Assembly: GCA_900316165.1 (NCBI GenBank) | Contig: ONBW01000007.1 | Location: 1-60,316 of the forward strand | Length of the DNA: 60,316 bases | Reading direction: 5' to 3' | Origin: an uncultured Lachnospiraceae bacterium | GTDB lineage: Bacteria; Bacillota; Clostridia; Lachnospirales; Lachnospiraceae | Shown here: positions 8,482 to 16,057 of the stretch, piece after piece | Layout: the number at the start of each line of letters is the position of its first letter | Numbering within the stretch: position 1 is the first letter of the stretch | Position numbers and translations under genes: made by a program | Notes under the pieces: generated by a model | What the model saw: only the letters and a program-made list of their open reading frames with translations | Told to the model about the DNA's origin: nothing | Database searches by the model: none

Positions 8482-9435
8482 TTAAATTCTTCTGAACTTT
8501 CTATGACGGTCTGCTACGAGCTGGGAAGCGGACATTTTTTCAAGTTCCTTTAAGTTCTTAAAGATAGCCTTGTCCAATGCATCATAGACTGTTACAGGAT
8601 CAAATGAGGCTCCACCGAGCGGCTCATCTATGACTTCGTCAGCCATTTTATTCTGATACAGGTCGTCTGCTGTCAGATGCATAAGAGAGCAGGCCTCCGT
8701 CTTTCTCGAAGTATCCTTGAAAAGTATGCTGCAGAAGCCCTCTGGTGAAAGCACTGAATAGACTGCGTACTTAAGCATCAGAAGTCTGTTTGCTACTGAA
8801 AGTGCAAGAGCTCCGCCGCTGTTTCCCTCTCCGGTAACTACTGAAATCACCGGAACCGTCAGATGGCTCATCATCGCAAGTGACCTGGCTATCGCTTCAC
8901 CCTGTCCATGAGCCTCAGCTTCCATACCAGGATAGGCTCCCGGAGTATCGATAAAGGTGATAATCGGGCGGTGAAACTTCTCAGCTTCCTTAAACATCCT
9001 CATCGCCTTGCGGTATCCTTCAGGGGACGGCATTCCGAAACGGCAGGCGACATTCTCTTCAACTGTTCTGCCTTTTCTGTGGCCTAAGACGGTTACAGGG
9101 ATTTTATGGAAAAGTGCGATCCCGCCATAGATGGCTGCGTCCTCGTCACAGAGGTGGTCGCCTCTCTGCTCGAAAAAGTCAGTAAACAGAGCGTCAATAA
9201 AGTCTGTGATATGAGGTCTGTCAGCAAGACGGGCAATATGTACGTGATCCTCTGGCGTAAGGTCACGGCACTGCTCTAAAAGGTCACTTCTTAATTTCTT
9301 TAAGTGTTCTATTTCCTCTTCGTTCTCATAGTATTTGTCATCTACTGTGATACCGTTAAGAGACTCCTGCTCATTTTTAAGAGCCTCTATTTTTTTATCA
9401 ATCTTTGCAGTCTGATCTAGGATTTTATCTACCAT
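8482..9435 (-). CDS. accA: Acetyl-CoA carboxylase carboxyltransferase subunit alpha
   Basis: A 317-residue crotonase-fold subunit that, with AccD, transfers CO2 from carboxybiotin to acetyl-CoA. An N-terminal helical arm (about 1-60) precedes the carboxyltransferase core, with RHITDFIDALF-like segments, IDTPGAYPGMEAEAHGQGEAIARSL split across about 160-185, and GEGNSGGALAL at about 205. The start lies inside the 3' end of accD (seven-base overlap), as expected for subunits made in equal amounts. Genes for the biotin carboxyl carrier and biotin carboxylase (accB, accC) are not in this operon. Confidence 0.95.
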   Translation of the reverse strand: MVDKILDQTAKIDKKIEALKNEQESLNGITVDDKYYENEEEIEHLKKLRSDLLEQCRDLTPEDHVHIARLADRPHITDFIDALFTDFFEQRGDHLCDEDAAIYGGIALFHKIPVTVLGHRKGRTVEENVACRFGMPSPEGYRKAMRMFKEAEKFHRPIITFIDTPGAYPGMEAEAHGQGEAIARSLAMMSHLTVPVISVVTGEGNSGGALALSVANRLLMLKYAVYSVLSPEGFCSILFKDTSRKTEACSLMHLTADDLYQNKMADEVIDEPLGGASFDPVTVYDALDKAIFKNLKELEKMSASQLVADRHRKFRRI

Positions 9436-10247
9436 GGAGCACCTCCTGTGATCTTAAATCCATGGAGCATCAGAAGCTTTGTAAGTGTCTTTTTAAGCTC
9501 TGCTCTCGGGACGATTTCGTCTACAAAGCCGTGCTGATACAGATACTCAGCTCTCTGGAAGCCCTTTGGAAGCTTCTTTCCGATAGTCTGCTCTATGACA
9601 CGAGGTCCGGCAAATCCGATAAGCGCTCCCGGTTCTGCAAGGGTGATGTCTCCAAGAGTAGCAAATGAGGCTGTAACACCGCCAGTAGTCGGATGTGTCA
9701 GGACTGAGATGTAGAGGCCGCCCTTTCTCGAAAACTCTTCAACCGCGTCAGCTGTCTTAGCCATCTGCCAGAGTGAGAACATACCTTCCTGCATCCTCGC
9801 TCCGCCAGATGCTGAAAAAATAATCAGCGGGAGCTTATGCTTTTCAGCGTATTCAATGGCTCTCGTGATTCTTTCACCAGCGGCCTGGCTCATCGAACCC
9901 ATGAAAAATCTGCTGTCGAGGACTACCGCAACGGAAGTGACTCCTGAAATCTTTCCGACGGCTGCTACAGCTGTCTCGTTCAGATGTGTCTTTTCCTTTG
10001 CATCCTTTAGCTTTTCCTTGTAGCCCGGGAATGAAAGCGGATCATCAGAGGTAATTCCTCTGTTCATCAGCTTGAAGCTGTCCTTGTCAAAAATAAGGGA
10101 GAACCTGTACTGAGCAGTTATATTTTTATACTTTCCGCAGACGGGGCACACATAGAAGTGGCTCTCCCACTGGCTCTTTCTGGACCTTCTGTGGCAGCCC
10201 TTGCACATAATAAATTCATCTGCTTCATTGTATTCTTCTACTGTCAT
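9429..10247 (-). CDS. accD: Acetyl-CoA carboxylase carboxyltransferase subunit beta
   Basis: A 272-residue partner of AccA. The N-terminal zinc ribbon has Cys15, Cys18, Cys34 and Cys37, and the crotonase core follows with FSASGGARMQEG (about 150) and HPTTGGVTASFA (about 185). It starts three bases after the acpP stop, so acpP, accD and accA form the promoter-proximal part of the operon. Confidence 0.95.
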   Translation of the reverse strand: MTVEEYNEADEFIMCKGCHRRSRKSQWESHFYVCPVCGKYKNITAQYRFSLIFDKDSFKLMNRGITSDDPLSFPGYKEKLKDAKEKTHLNETAVAAVGKISGVTSVAVVLDSRFFMGSMSQAAGERITRAIEYAEKHKLPLIIFSASGGARMQEGMFSLWQMAKTADAVEEFSRKGGLYISVLTHPTTGGVTASFATLGDITLAEPGALIGFAGPRVIEQTIGKKLPKGFQRAEYLYQHGFVDEIVPRAELKKTLTKLLMLHGFKITGGAPW

Positions 10248-10249
10248 TA

Positions 10250-10477
10250 TTATTTGAACTTCTCTATAGCTTTCATGATGTCATCAACTGTTACAAGGCT
10301 CGGAATCTCCTCGTCAGGGATCTTCACACCACACTCATCCTCGATAGCCATCTGGATCTCAACTACTGAGAGTGAGTCAGCATCAAGGTCATCTACGAGC
10401 TTTGTGTCTGGCTTTACGTCCGCCTTATCTACGTCGAGCTGGTCTGCAATGATGTCCTGTAATTTTTCAAAATCCAT
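10250..10477 (-). CDS. acpP: Acyl carrier protein
   Basis: A 75-residue acidic helical carrier. The phosphopantetheine attachment site is Ser35 in DADSLSVVE. The start at MDFEKL is fixed by AAAGGAG eight bases upstream; the open frame extends 11 codons further but that stretch has no ribosome binding site. It is the first gene of the fab operon, directly behind the promoter at 10566-10594. Confidence 0.96.
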   Translation of the reverse strand: MDFEKLQDIIADQLDVDKADVKPDTKLVDDLDADSLSVVEIQMAIEDECGVKIPDEEIPSLVTVDDIMKAIEKFK

Positions 10478-10527
10478 GATAATCTCCTTTTCTGTGAAAA
10501 ATAAATGCATGTTGGAAACTAGTTCTA

Positions 10528-10561
10528 ATGTTTTAAAATAAATATCTTTTAATTAAAACAT
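10528..10561. promoter_or_regulatory. Inverted repeat at the fab operon start point (candidate repressor operator)
   Basis: ATGTTTTAA (10528-10536) and TTAAAACAT (10553-10561) form a perfect 9-bp inverted repeat with a 16-base spacer. A perfect 12-bp palindrome, TTTTAATTAAAA, occupies 10547-10558. The right half covers the predicted start point of the acpP promoter, a typical repressor position. The divergent MarR-family protein is the obvious candidate to bind it; that link is inferred. Confidence 0.5.
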
Positions 10562-10565
10562 CTGA

Positions 10566-10594
10566 AGTATAATCTATAGGCCAAAAAAAGTCAA
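10566..10594 (-). promoter_or_regulatory. Promoter of the fatty-acid operon
   Basis: On the minus strand TTGACT (10589-10594) and TATACT (10566-10571) are separated by exactly 17 bases; each matches the sigma-A consensus at five of six positions. The expected start point is near 10559, about 80 bases upstream of acpP. Confidence 0.8.
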
Positions 10595-10617
10595 GGAGAT
10601 TTTAAGTAAAAAATCTT

Positions 10618-10646
10618 TTGCATTTTTTAAGTTTCAATGATACAAT
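10618..10646 (+). promoter_or_regulatory. Promoter of the MarR-family regulator
   Basis: TTGCAT (10618-10623) and TACAAT (10641-10646) with a 17-base spacer lie 36 bases upstream of the ATG at 10682. The -10 matches five of six positions and the -35 three of six. Confidence 0.6.
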
Positions 10647-10681
10647 AGTTTCAAAGTTTTTATTTTTTAAGTGGAGGGACT

Positions 10682-11173
10682 ATGTTAGAAGAAGTATTGC
10701 ATAACGTATATAGCAAGCTCCGCCTGCATTTTTACACACAGGTCTATTCTAAGTTCGAAAATCGTGAAGCTACCCTGACTACCGTCGAGACATTCTCGAT
10801 GGAAGCCATAACTACACTGAATCATCCTACAGTAGCTCAGTTTGCAAATGCCATGAACATTTCAGCACCTAATGCTGCTTACAGGGTTGCAAGCCTTATT
10901 AAAAAAGGCTACCTGAAGAAGATTCAGAGCAAGAAGGATCTTCGAACCTACTATCTGGAGCCTACAACGAAGTATGAAAAATACAATCAGATAAATGAGG
11001 CATACATAAAGGTTGTCGCCAATCGTGTCAAAGAGCGTTTTTCCGAAAAGGACTACAACAAGTTTACGGAAATGCTTGATATAATTGACAAAGAACTGAT
11101 GCCTGATGTCGATTTTATTACAAAAGGGAGTAAGTACAATGACAGCACAGAAGAAAGAAGAAAAGACAATTAG
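10682..11173 (+). CDS. MarR-family transcriptional regulator (FabT-like by position)
   Basis: A 163-residue winged-helix protein. The recognition region is at about residues 48-100 (PTVAQFANAMNISAPNAAYR, then a wing with KKIQSKKDLRTYYLEPT), flanked by the N- and C-terminal helices MarR proteins use to dimerise. GGAGG precedes the ATG. It is divergent from the fab operon, the arrangement expected of a local fatty-acid regulator; FabT of streptococci is a MarR-family protein beside fab genes. Its 3' end overlaps the next gene by 35 bases in another frame, so a functional link with that ligand-binding protein is equally possible. No ligand can be assigned. Confidence 0.8.
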   Translation: MLEEVLHNVYSKLRLHFYTQVYSKFENREATLTTVETFSMEAITTLNHPTVAQFANAMNISAPNAAYRVASLIKKGYLKKIQSKKDLRTYYLEPTTKYEKYNQINEAYIKVVANRVKERFSEKDYNKFTEMLDIIDKELMPDVDFITKGSKYNDSTEERRKDN

Positions 11174-12059
11174 TACAAAGCAGAACAGCTCTGCGAATTC
11201 AAGGAAGCGCGACAGGATAGGCGTTATTTTTTATGGTGCGGCAAACACTGATTTTTTCAAGGCTGTTCGCAGGGGATTAGAGCTTGAGGCTTCCGCTGTT
11301 GATGCAAAGCCAGAGCTCATGATTGAATATGCAGACATGAATCCAATCGAGCAGGTCAAGGTCATCGATCAGATGGTAAAGAGTGGTATCAAGGGACTTA
11401 TCATCTCGCCTCTTGACGATCCAATGGTAACCGATACGATCAAAAAGATTTCAGAGGATGGTCTTCCTGTCGTTACCGTTCACACAGATATACCTGATTC
11501 AGGCAGACTTGCCTACGTAGGCACAGATCCATACAAGGCCGGTCAGGTTGCTGCGGCACAGATGAGCAGGGTTTGTGAGGATGGAACTGAGATTGGAATA
11601 GTTACCGGCTCGAGACAGATCAGGGTTCACGAGGAGCGCATCAGAGGCTTCAGGGACTATATCAAGGCCTCAGATAAGCACTTAACCATCTCCTCTATCG
11701 GTGAGAACAGGGATGAGGACTACAAGTCATACGAGCTTGTCCAGAAGATGATGTCAGATAACCCGGGCATTTCTGCGTTTTTCTTTGCTACTACCGGTGG
11801 TGTATACGGTGGATGCAAGGGTATTTTTACAATGACGACACGACTGAAGTTTAAGGTGATCACCTTAGGTGTCTTCGATGCCACCAGAGAGTTCATGAAA
11901 AAAGGACTCATAGACTGTGCAGTCTATCAGAGTCCTATGGATCAGGGTATTGATGCTATGCATATCCTGACTGAAAAGCTTTATAATGGACGCGACCCAG
12001 AGAAAGAAATCAACTACGAGGAGCTTTCGATAAAGACTCATGAATGTCTTTATCTATAA
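11139..12059 (+). CDS. Stand-alone LacI/RbsB-type ligand-binding protein, cytoplasmic
   Basis: A 306-residue periplasmic-binding-protein type I fold. A polar, basic N-terminal stretch of about 25 residues is followed by RIGVIFYGAANTDFFKAVRRG, GLIISPLDDP, YVGTDPYKAGQVAA and IVTGSRQIRVHEERIRGF, in the order seen in RbsB-like and LacI-type sensor domains. There is no signal peptide or lipobox, so it should stay in the cytoplasm, and no helix-turn-helix, so it is not a LacI regulator by itself. AAGGGAG supports the ATG at 11139, inside the 3' end of the MarR gene. It may be a sensor partner of that regulator. The stop overlaps the convergent ysxC gene by six bases. Confidence 0.75.
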   Translation: MTAQKKEEKTISTKQNSSANSRKRDRIGVIFYGAANTDFFKAVRRGLELEASAVDAKPELMIEYADMNPIEQVKVIDQMVKSGIKGLIISPLDDPMVTDTIKKISEDGLPVVTVHTDIPDSGRLAYVGTDPYKAGQVAAAQMSRVCEDGTEIGIVTGSRQIRVHEERIRGFRDYIKASDKHLTISSIGENRDEDYKSYELVQKMMSDNPGISAFFFATTGGVYGGCKGIFTMTTRLKFKVITLGVFDATREFMKKGLIDCAVYQSPMDQGIDAMHILTEKLYNGRDPEKEINYEELSIKTHECLYL

Positions 12060-12656
12060 GCCCTCTGCGACCTGATCCATCAGGTCTAAGACATCTTCTC
12101 TTCCCTGTCCTGTCACAGATGAGAATGGAAGTATTATTGTATCTGAAGGAGCATTGGTGTTTTCACTGATGCTCTTTTTTATTATGCTTAAGTTTTTCTG
12201 AAGCTGACTGCGTTTTATTTTATCAGCTTTTGTAGCTATGACGACAGTCTCGATCTCTAAACAGGCGAGATAGTCTATCATCTGGAGGTCCTGCTTCGTA
12301 GGCTCATGCCTTATATCAACGAGCAGAAAGACAGCTCTGAGCTGCTCTGAGGTAGTCAGGTAATTCTCTATCATCCTGCCCCACTTCTCTGCTGTCTCCC
12401 TTGATATCTTCGCATAGCCGTATCCTGGGAGATCTACAAGGTAGAGCTCTTCGTTGATATTATAGTAGTTTATCGTCTGTGTCTTGCCGGGAGAGGATGA
12501 TGTACGTGCTAATGAGCTTCGCTGCATCAGACAATTAATCAGAGAAGATTTTCCCGCATTAGAACGACCGGCGAACGCCACCTCAGGGTGAGCGTTCGCC
12601 GGTAATTCACTCGTTATTCCACAGACGGTCTCTAATTCGACCGACTTGATTTTCAT
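12054..12656 (-). CDS. ysxC: Ribosome-biogenesis GTPase YsxC/EngB
   Basis: A 200-residue TRAFAC GTPase needed for large-subunit assembly. G motifs: P-loop [11 protein letters not shown] (29-39), switch [12 protein letters not shown] and base recognition ATKADK. The length is usual for the family. The start overlaps the clpX stop by four bases. It ends the tig-clpP-clpX-ysxC unit, a common Firmicutes order. Confidence 0.93.
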   Translation of the reverse strand: MKIKSVELETVCGITSELPANAHPEVAFAGRSNAGKSSLINCLMQRSSLARTSSSPGKTQTINYYNINEELYLVDLPGYGYAKISRETAEKWGRMIENYLTTSEQLRAVFLLVDIRHEPTKQDLQMIDYLACLEIETVVIATKADKIKRSQLQKNLSIIKKSISENTNAPSDTIILPFSSVTGQGREDVLDLMDQVAEGL

Positions 12657-13954
12657 GCACTTTCCTTTGCTTTCTTCTTGTCCTCAATGGATATAACTTT
12701 GTCTTCCTTGCGGCTTTCAAGAATCAGGTGCTTGTCTACGATCTCTTTTGTGATCACAAGCTCATCAACATCCTCTGAAGGCACATCATACATGTAGTCC
12801 ATCATAACGGTCTCCATGATGGCACGGAGTCCTCTGGCACCAGTCTTTCTCTCAAGAGATTTCTTTGCAATCTCTCTGATGGCGTCATCTTCGAATGTAA
12901 GCTTTACATTATCGAGTGCAAACAGTGCCTGATACTGTTTTACAAGAGCGTTCTTTGGCTCTGTAAGTATACGCACCAGATCGTCCTCTGTAAGGAGATC
13001 CAGGGAAACATCGATAGGTACACGTCCAATAAACTCAGGAATGAGTCCGTACTTGATAAAATCCTGAGGCAGTGCAAGCTTTAAAAGTTCACTCTCTGAC
13101 TTATCGACATTTGCAGTATCTGATGAAGTCTCTGCAAAACCGATACGTCTCGTGTCAAGTCTGGACTCAATGATCTTATCTAAGCCCTCAAATGCTCCTC
13201 CACAGATGAAAAGTATATTCGTCGTGTTAATTCGGAGAAGCTCCTGCTGAGGATGCTTTCTTCCGCCCTGTGGCGGAACTGAAGCCTCAGTTCCCTCAAG
13301 GATCTTAAGGAGTGCCTGCTGGACGCCTTCTCCCGATACATCACGGGTTATAGATACGTTCTCACTCTTCTTGGTAATCTTATCAATCTCGTCGATGTAG
13401 ACAATGCCCAGCTCAGCTCTCGGGATATTATAATCTGCAGCCTGAATAAGCTTTAAGAGGATATTCTCGACATCCTCTCCGACATACCCCGCCTCAGTAA
13501 GTGTCGTAGCGTCTGCTATAGCAAACGGCACTCCTAGTATACGTGCTAAAGTCTGAGCCAAAAGAGTTTTTCCTGAACCTGTTGGTCCAAGCATTAAGAC
13601 ATTGCTCTTCTGAAGCTCTACATCTGAATCTTTACCATTGAGAATTCTCTTGTAATGATTGTAAACTGCAACAGATAGGACTTTCTTGGCCTCTTCCTGT
13701 CCAATGACATACTCATCCAGAAAAGCCTTTAATTGTCTGGGGGTCTGCAGGTTTACATCAAGAGTATCCGATACATCGTGTGTTTTGAATGGAGATTCAT
13801 CTGTTCCAAGCTCTTCATCTATTATCTCATTGCAGATATCCACACACTCATCACAGATATAAGCACCGTTAGGTCCTTCGATCAGCTTCCTGACTTCGGA
13901 CGCCTTGCGGCCGCAGAATGAGCAGCGAACAGGTTCATCTAATCTTCTGGGCAT
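12653..13954 (-). CDS. clpX: ATP-dependent Clp protease ATP-binding subunit ClpX
   Basis: A 433-residue AAA+ unfoldase that feeds substrates to ClpP. The N-terminal zinc-binding domain has Cys11, Cys14, Cys34 and Cys37. The AAA+ module has Walker A GPTGSGKT (about 128), Walker [11 protein letters not shown] (about 195), pore loop GYVGED and sensor-2 [18 protein letters not shown] precedes the ATG. It lies 21 bases downstream of clpP. Confidence 0.97.
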   Translation of the reverse strand: MPRRLDEPVRCSFCGRKASEVRKLIEGPNGAYICDECVDICNEIIDEELGTDESPFKTHDVSDTLDVNLQTPRQLKAFLDEYVIGQEEAKKVLSVAVYNHYKRILNGKDSDVELQKSNVLMLGPTGSGKTLLAQTLARILGVPFAIADATTLTEAGYVGEDVENILLKLIQAADYNIPRAELGIVYIDEIDKITKKSENVSITRDVSGEGVQQALLKILEGTEASVPPQGGRKHPQQELLRINTTNILFICGGAFEGLDKIIESRLDTRRIGFAETSSDTANVDKSESELLKLALPQDFIKYGLIPEFIGRVPIDVSLDLLTEDDLVRILTEPKNALVKQYQALFALDNVKLTFEDDAIREIAKKSLERKTGARGLRAIMETVMMDYMYDVPSEDVDELVITKEIVDKHLILESRKEDKVISIEDKKKAKESA

Positions 13955-13975
13955 GTGTTACCTCCTTAAAAAATA

Positions 13976-14563
13976 TCAAGCCTCACGGTTAGTAATGACC
14001 TTATCTATAAGGCCGTATTCGAGCGCCTCTTCAGCTGAAAGATAGTGGTCACGATCTGTATCAGCTGTAATCTGCTCTATGGATTTTCCTGTGTTCTGCG
14101 CAAGAATCTCGTTTAATCTCTTCTTTGTCTTGATGATGCTCTCAGCAGCGATCTCAATCTCTGTAGCCTGACCCTTGGCTCCACCTGATGGCTGATGGAT
14201 CATGATCTCTGAATTAGGAAGAGCCATTCTCTTGCCCTTTGCTCCACCAGCAAGAAGGAATGCTCCCATAGATGCTGCAAGTCCTACGCAGATAGTTGAT
14301 ACGTCGCACTTGATATACTGCATCGTGTCATAAATGGCAAATCCTGCGGTAACCATTCCTCCTGGTGAATTGATATAGAGATGGATATCCTTATTTGGAT
14401 CCTGTGACTCAAGGAAAAGGAGCTCTGCAACAATAACTGAAGCAGTAGCCTCGTTTACCTCTTCTCCTAGTATAATGATCCTGTCTTTTAAAAGTCTCGA
14501 ATAGATGTCATAGCTTCTCTCTCCTCTAGAGGTCTGCTCGATGACGTAAGGTACTAATGCCAT
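13976..14563 (-). CDS. clpP: ATP-dependent Clp protease proteolytic subunit
   Basis: A 195-residue serine peptidase forming the ClpXP barrel. The catalytic triad is Ser98 (GLAASMGAF), His123 (MIHQP) and Asp172. The length is normal. It starts three bases after the tig stop and shares the promoter at 15969-15997. No CIRCE-like repeat was seen upstream of the operon, so heat-shock control is not evident here. Confidence 0.97.
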   Translation of the reverse strand: MALVPYVIEQTSRGERSYDIYSRLLKDRIIILGEEVNEATASVIVAELLFLESQDPNKDIHLYINSPGGMVTAGFAIYDTMQYIKCDVSTICVGLAASMGAFLLAGGAKGKRMALPNSEIMIHQPSGGAKGQATEIEIAAESIIKTKKRLNEILAQNTGKSIEQITADTDRDHYLSAEEALEYGLIDKVITNREA

Positions 14564-14566
14564 TCT

Positions 14567-15898
14567 TTAGTCCTCCTTATCTGAATCCTCGTCTTTCTTC
14601 GTCTTTCTCTTTGCTCTCTCTTTTGCGTTATCCATTACAAAATCGATGGCCTTTTCCATCTTGATCTGCTCCTTAAAGGTATCGAGCTCATCGTCCTGGA
14701 TATTCTTCTTTAAGTCCTCTTCCTTCATGCCATACTGCTTAGCCATGTCAGCGATTCTCTTATCGATATCCTCGTCTGTGGCTTCAAGCTTCTGCTCCTC
14801 AGCAATCTTCTCGAGGCAGAGTGAAGTCTTGATTCTCTTTATGGCCTCAGGTCTTGTGTTCTCACGGAATTTCTCGATTGTCTGTCCTGAATACTGAAGG
14901 AACTGCTGGAATGAAAGTCCGCTCTGTGCAAGGTTTCTGGAGTAGTCATTGATGATATTATTTACCTGAGTATCTACCATAGCGTCAGGGATATCGATCT
15001 TTGCCTTCTCGATGATCTTTGTCAGGGCTTCATCCTCTTTGGTGCGCTTTGCTTCGTTCTCTTTTCTGACTTCGAGCTGCTTCTTTACATCAGCCTTATA
15101 CTCATCAACTGTCTCAAAATCAGTAGTATCTGATACGTACTCATCATCAAGTGTAGGAAGCTCCTCAGTCTTAACCTCATGGAGCTTTACAGCAAATACT
15201 GCTGCCTTTCCTGCAAGGCTCTTCTCATGGTAGTTCTCAGGGAAAGTAACATTTACATCGAACTCATCTCCAGCCTTATGACCTACGATCTGATCCTCGA
15301 AATTATCGATAAATGAATGTGAGCCAAGCTCAAGTGTATAGTTCTCAGCCTTTCCACCATCGAAATGCTCACCGTCTACAGAGCCGTCAAAATCGATAAC
15401 GACCTTGTCTCCGTTCTCAGCTGCTCCGTCCTTTGTGACTGTACGGGCGTTTCTCTTAAGCTGAGCCTCGATATCCTTCTCTACCTCTTCATCTGTAACT
15501 GAGGTATCAATCTTTGTAACTGTGATTCCCTCATACTTGTCAAGTGTTACATCAGGCTTTGTAGCTACTTCTGCTGTAAAAATGAAGTCCTTGCCCTTTT
15601 CGATCTGAGTGATATCAATCTTTGGTGCTGATACGATATCAAGTCCGGACTCATCATAAGCCTTAGGATATTCCTGTGACACAAGGATATTTGCTGCATC
15701 CTCATAGAATACGTCATCGCCATAGATCTTCTCTACGACCTGCATAGGTACGTGTCCCTTACGGAAGCCTCTGATTGAGATTCTGGACTTCTGTCTCTCG
15801 TAGGCTTTCTTTAATGCCTTGTCAAGCTCTGCTGCCGGCACCTCTACGGTAATCTTTGACATATACTTTGTGTCTAAGTTTTCTACCTTTACGCTCAT
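14567..15898 (-). CDS. tig: Trigger factor
   Basis: A 443-residue ribosome-bound chaperone. The N-terminal domain contains the ribosome-docking signature RGFRKGHVPMQVVEK (about 43-57). A central PPIase domain (about 150-245) includes NGDKVVIDFDGSVDG, and a long helical C-terminal domain ends in a charged KRKTKKDEDSDKED tail. It is the first gene of the clp operon. Confidence 0.96.
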   Translation of the reverse strand: MSVKVENLDTKYMSKITVEVPAAELDKALKKAYERQKSRISIRGFRKGHVPMQVVEKIYGDDVFYEDAANILVSQEYPKAYDESGLDIVSAPKIDITQIEKGKDFIFTAEVATKPDVTLDKYEGITVTKIDTSVTDEEVEKDIEAQLKRNARTVTKDGAAENGDKVVIDFDGSVDGEHFDGGKAENYTLELGSHSFIDNFEDQIVGHKAGDEFDVNVTFPENYHEKSLAGKAAVFAVKLHEVKTEELPTLDDEYVSDTTDFETVDEYKADVKKQLEVRKENEAKRTKEDEALTKIIEKAKIDIPDAMVDTQVNNIINDYSRNLAQSGLSFQQFLQYSGQTIEKFRENTRPEAIKRIKTSLCLEKIAEEQKLEATDEDIDKRIADMAKQYGMKEEDLKKNIQDDELDTFKEQIKMEKAIDFVMDNAKERAKRKTKKDEDSDKED

Positions 15899-15968
15899 TT
15901 GTGTTTTTTCCTCCTAAATATCCGGGCCTGTAGCGAAAAAGACAGTAAGCCCGTGCAATCAGTAAAGA

Positions 15969-15997
15969 ATTATAACACACAGGCCTCTTGTTTGCAA
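15969..15997 (-). promoter_or_regulatory. Promoter of tig-clpP-clpX-ysxC
   Basis: TTGCAA (15992-15997) and a perfect TATAAT (15969-15974) are 17 bases apart on the minus strand. The -35 hexamer almost touches the T-run of the ppdK terminator. Confidence 0.8.
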
Positions 15998-15998
15998 G

Positions 15999-16030
15999 AA
16001 AAAACTCCCCGGCCGCTTTCGCGGCCAGAG
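15999..16030 (-). terminator. Terminator of ppdK
   Basis: GGCCGC and GCGGCC (16011-16016 and 16021-16026) pair around a GAAA tetraloop, extended by a short outer CTC/GAG stem and followed on the minus strand by six T. Confidence 0.85.
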
Positions 16031-16057
16031 AGCCTGTATTTAAATACCTGTTAGATA

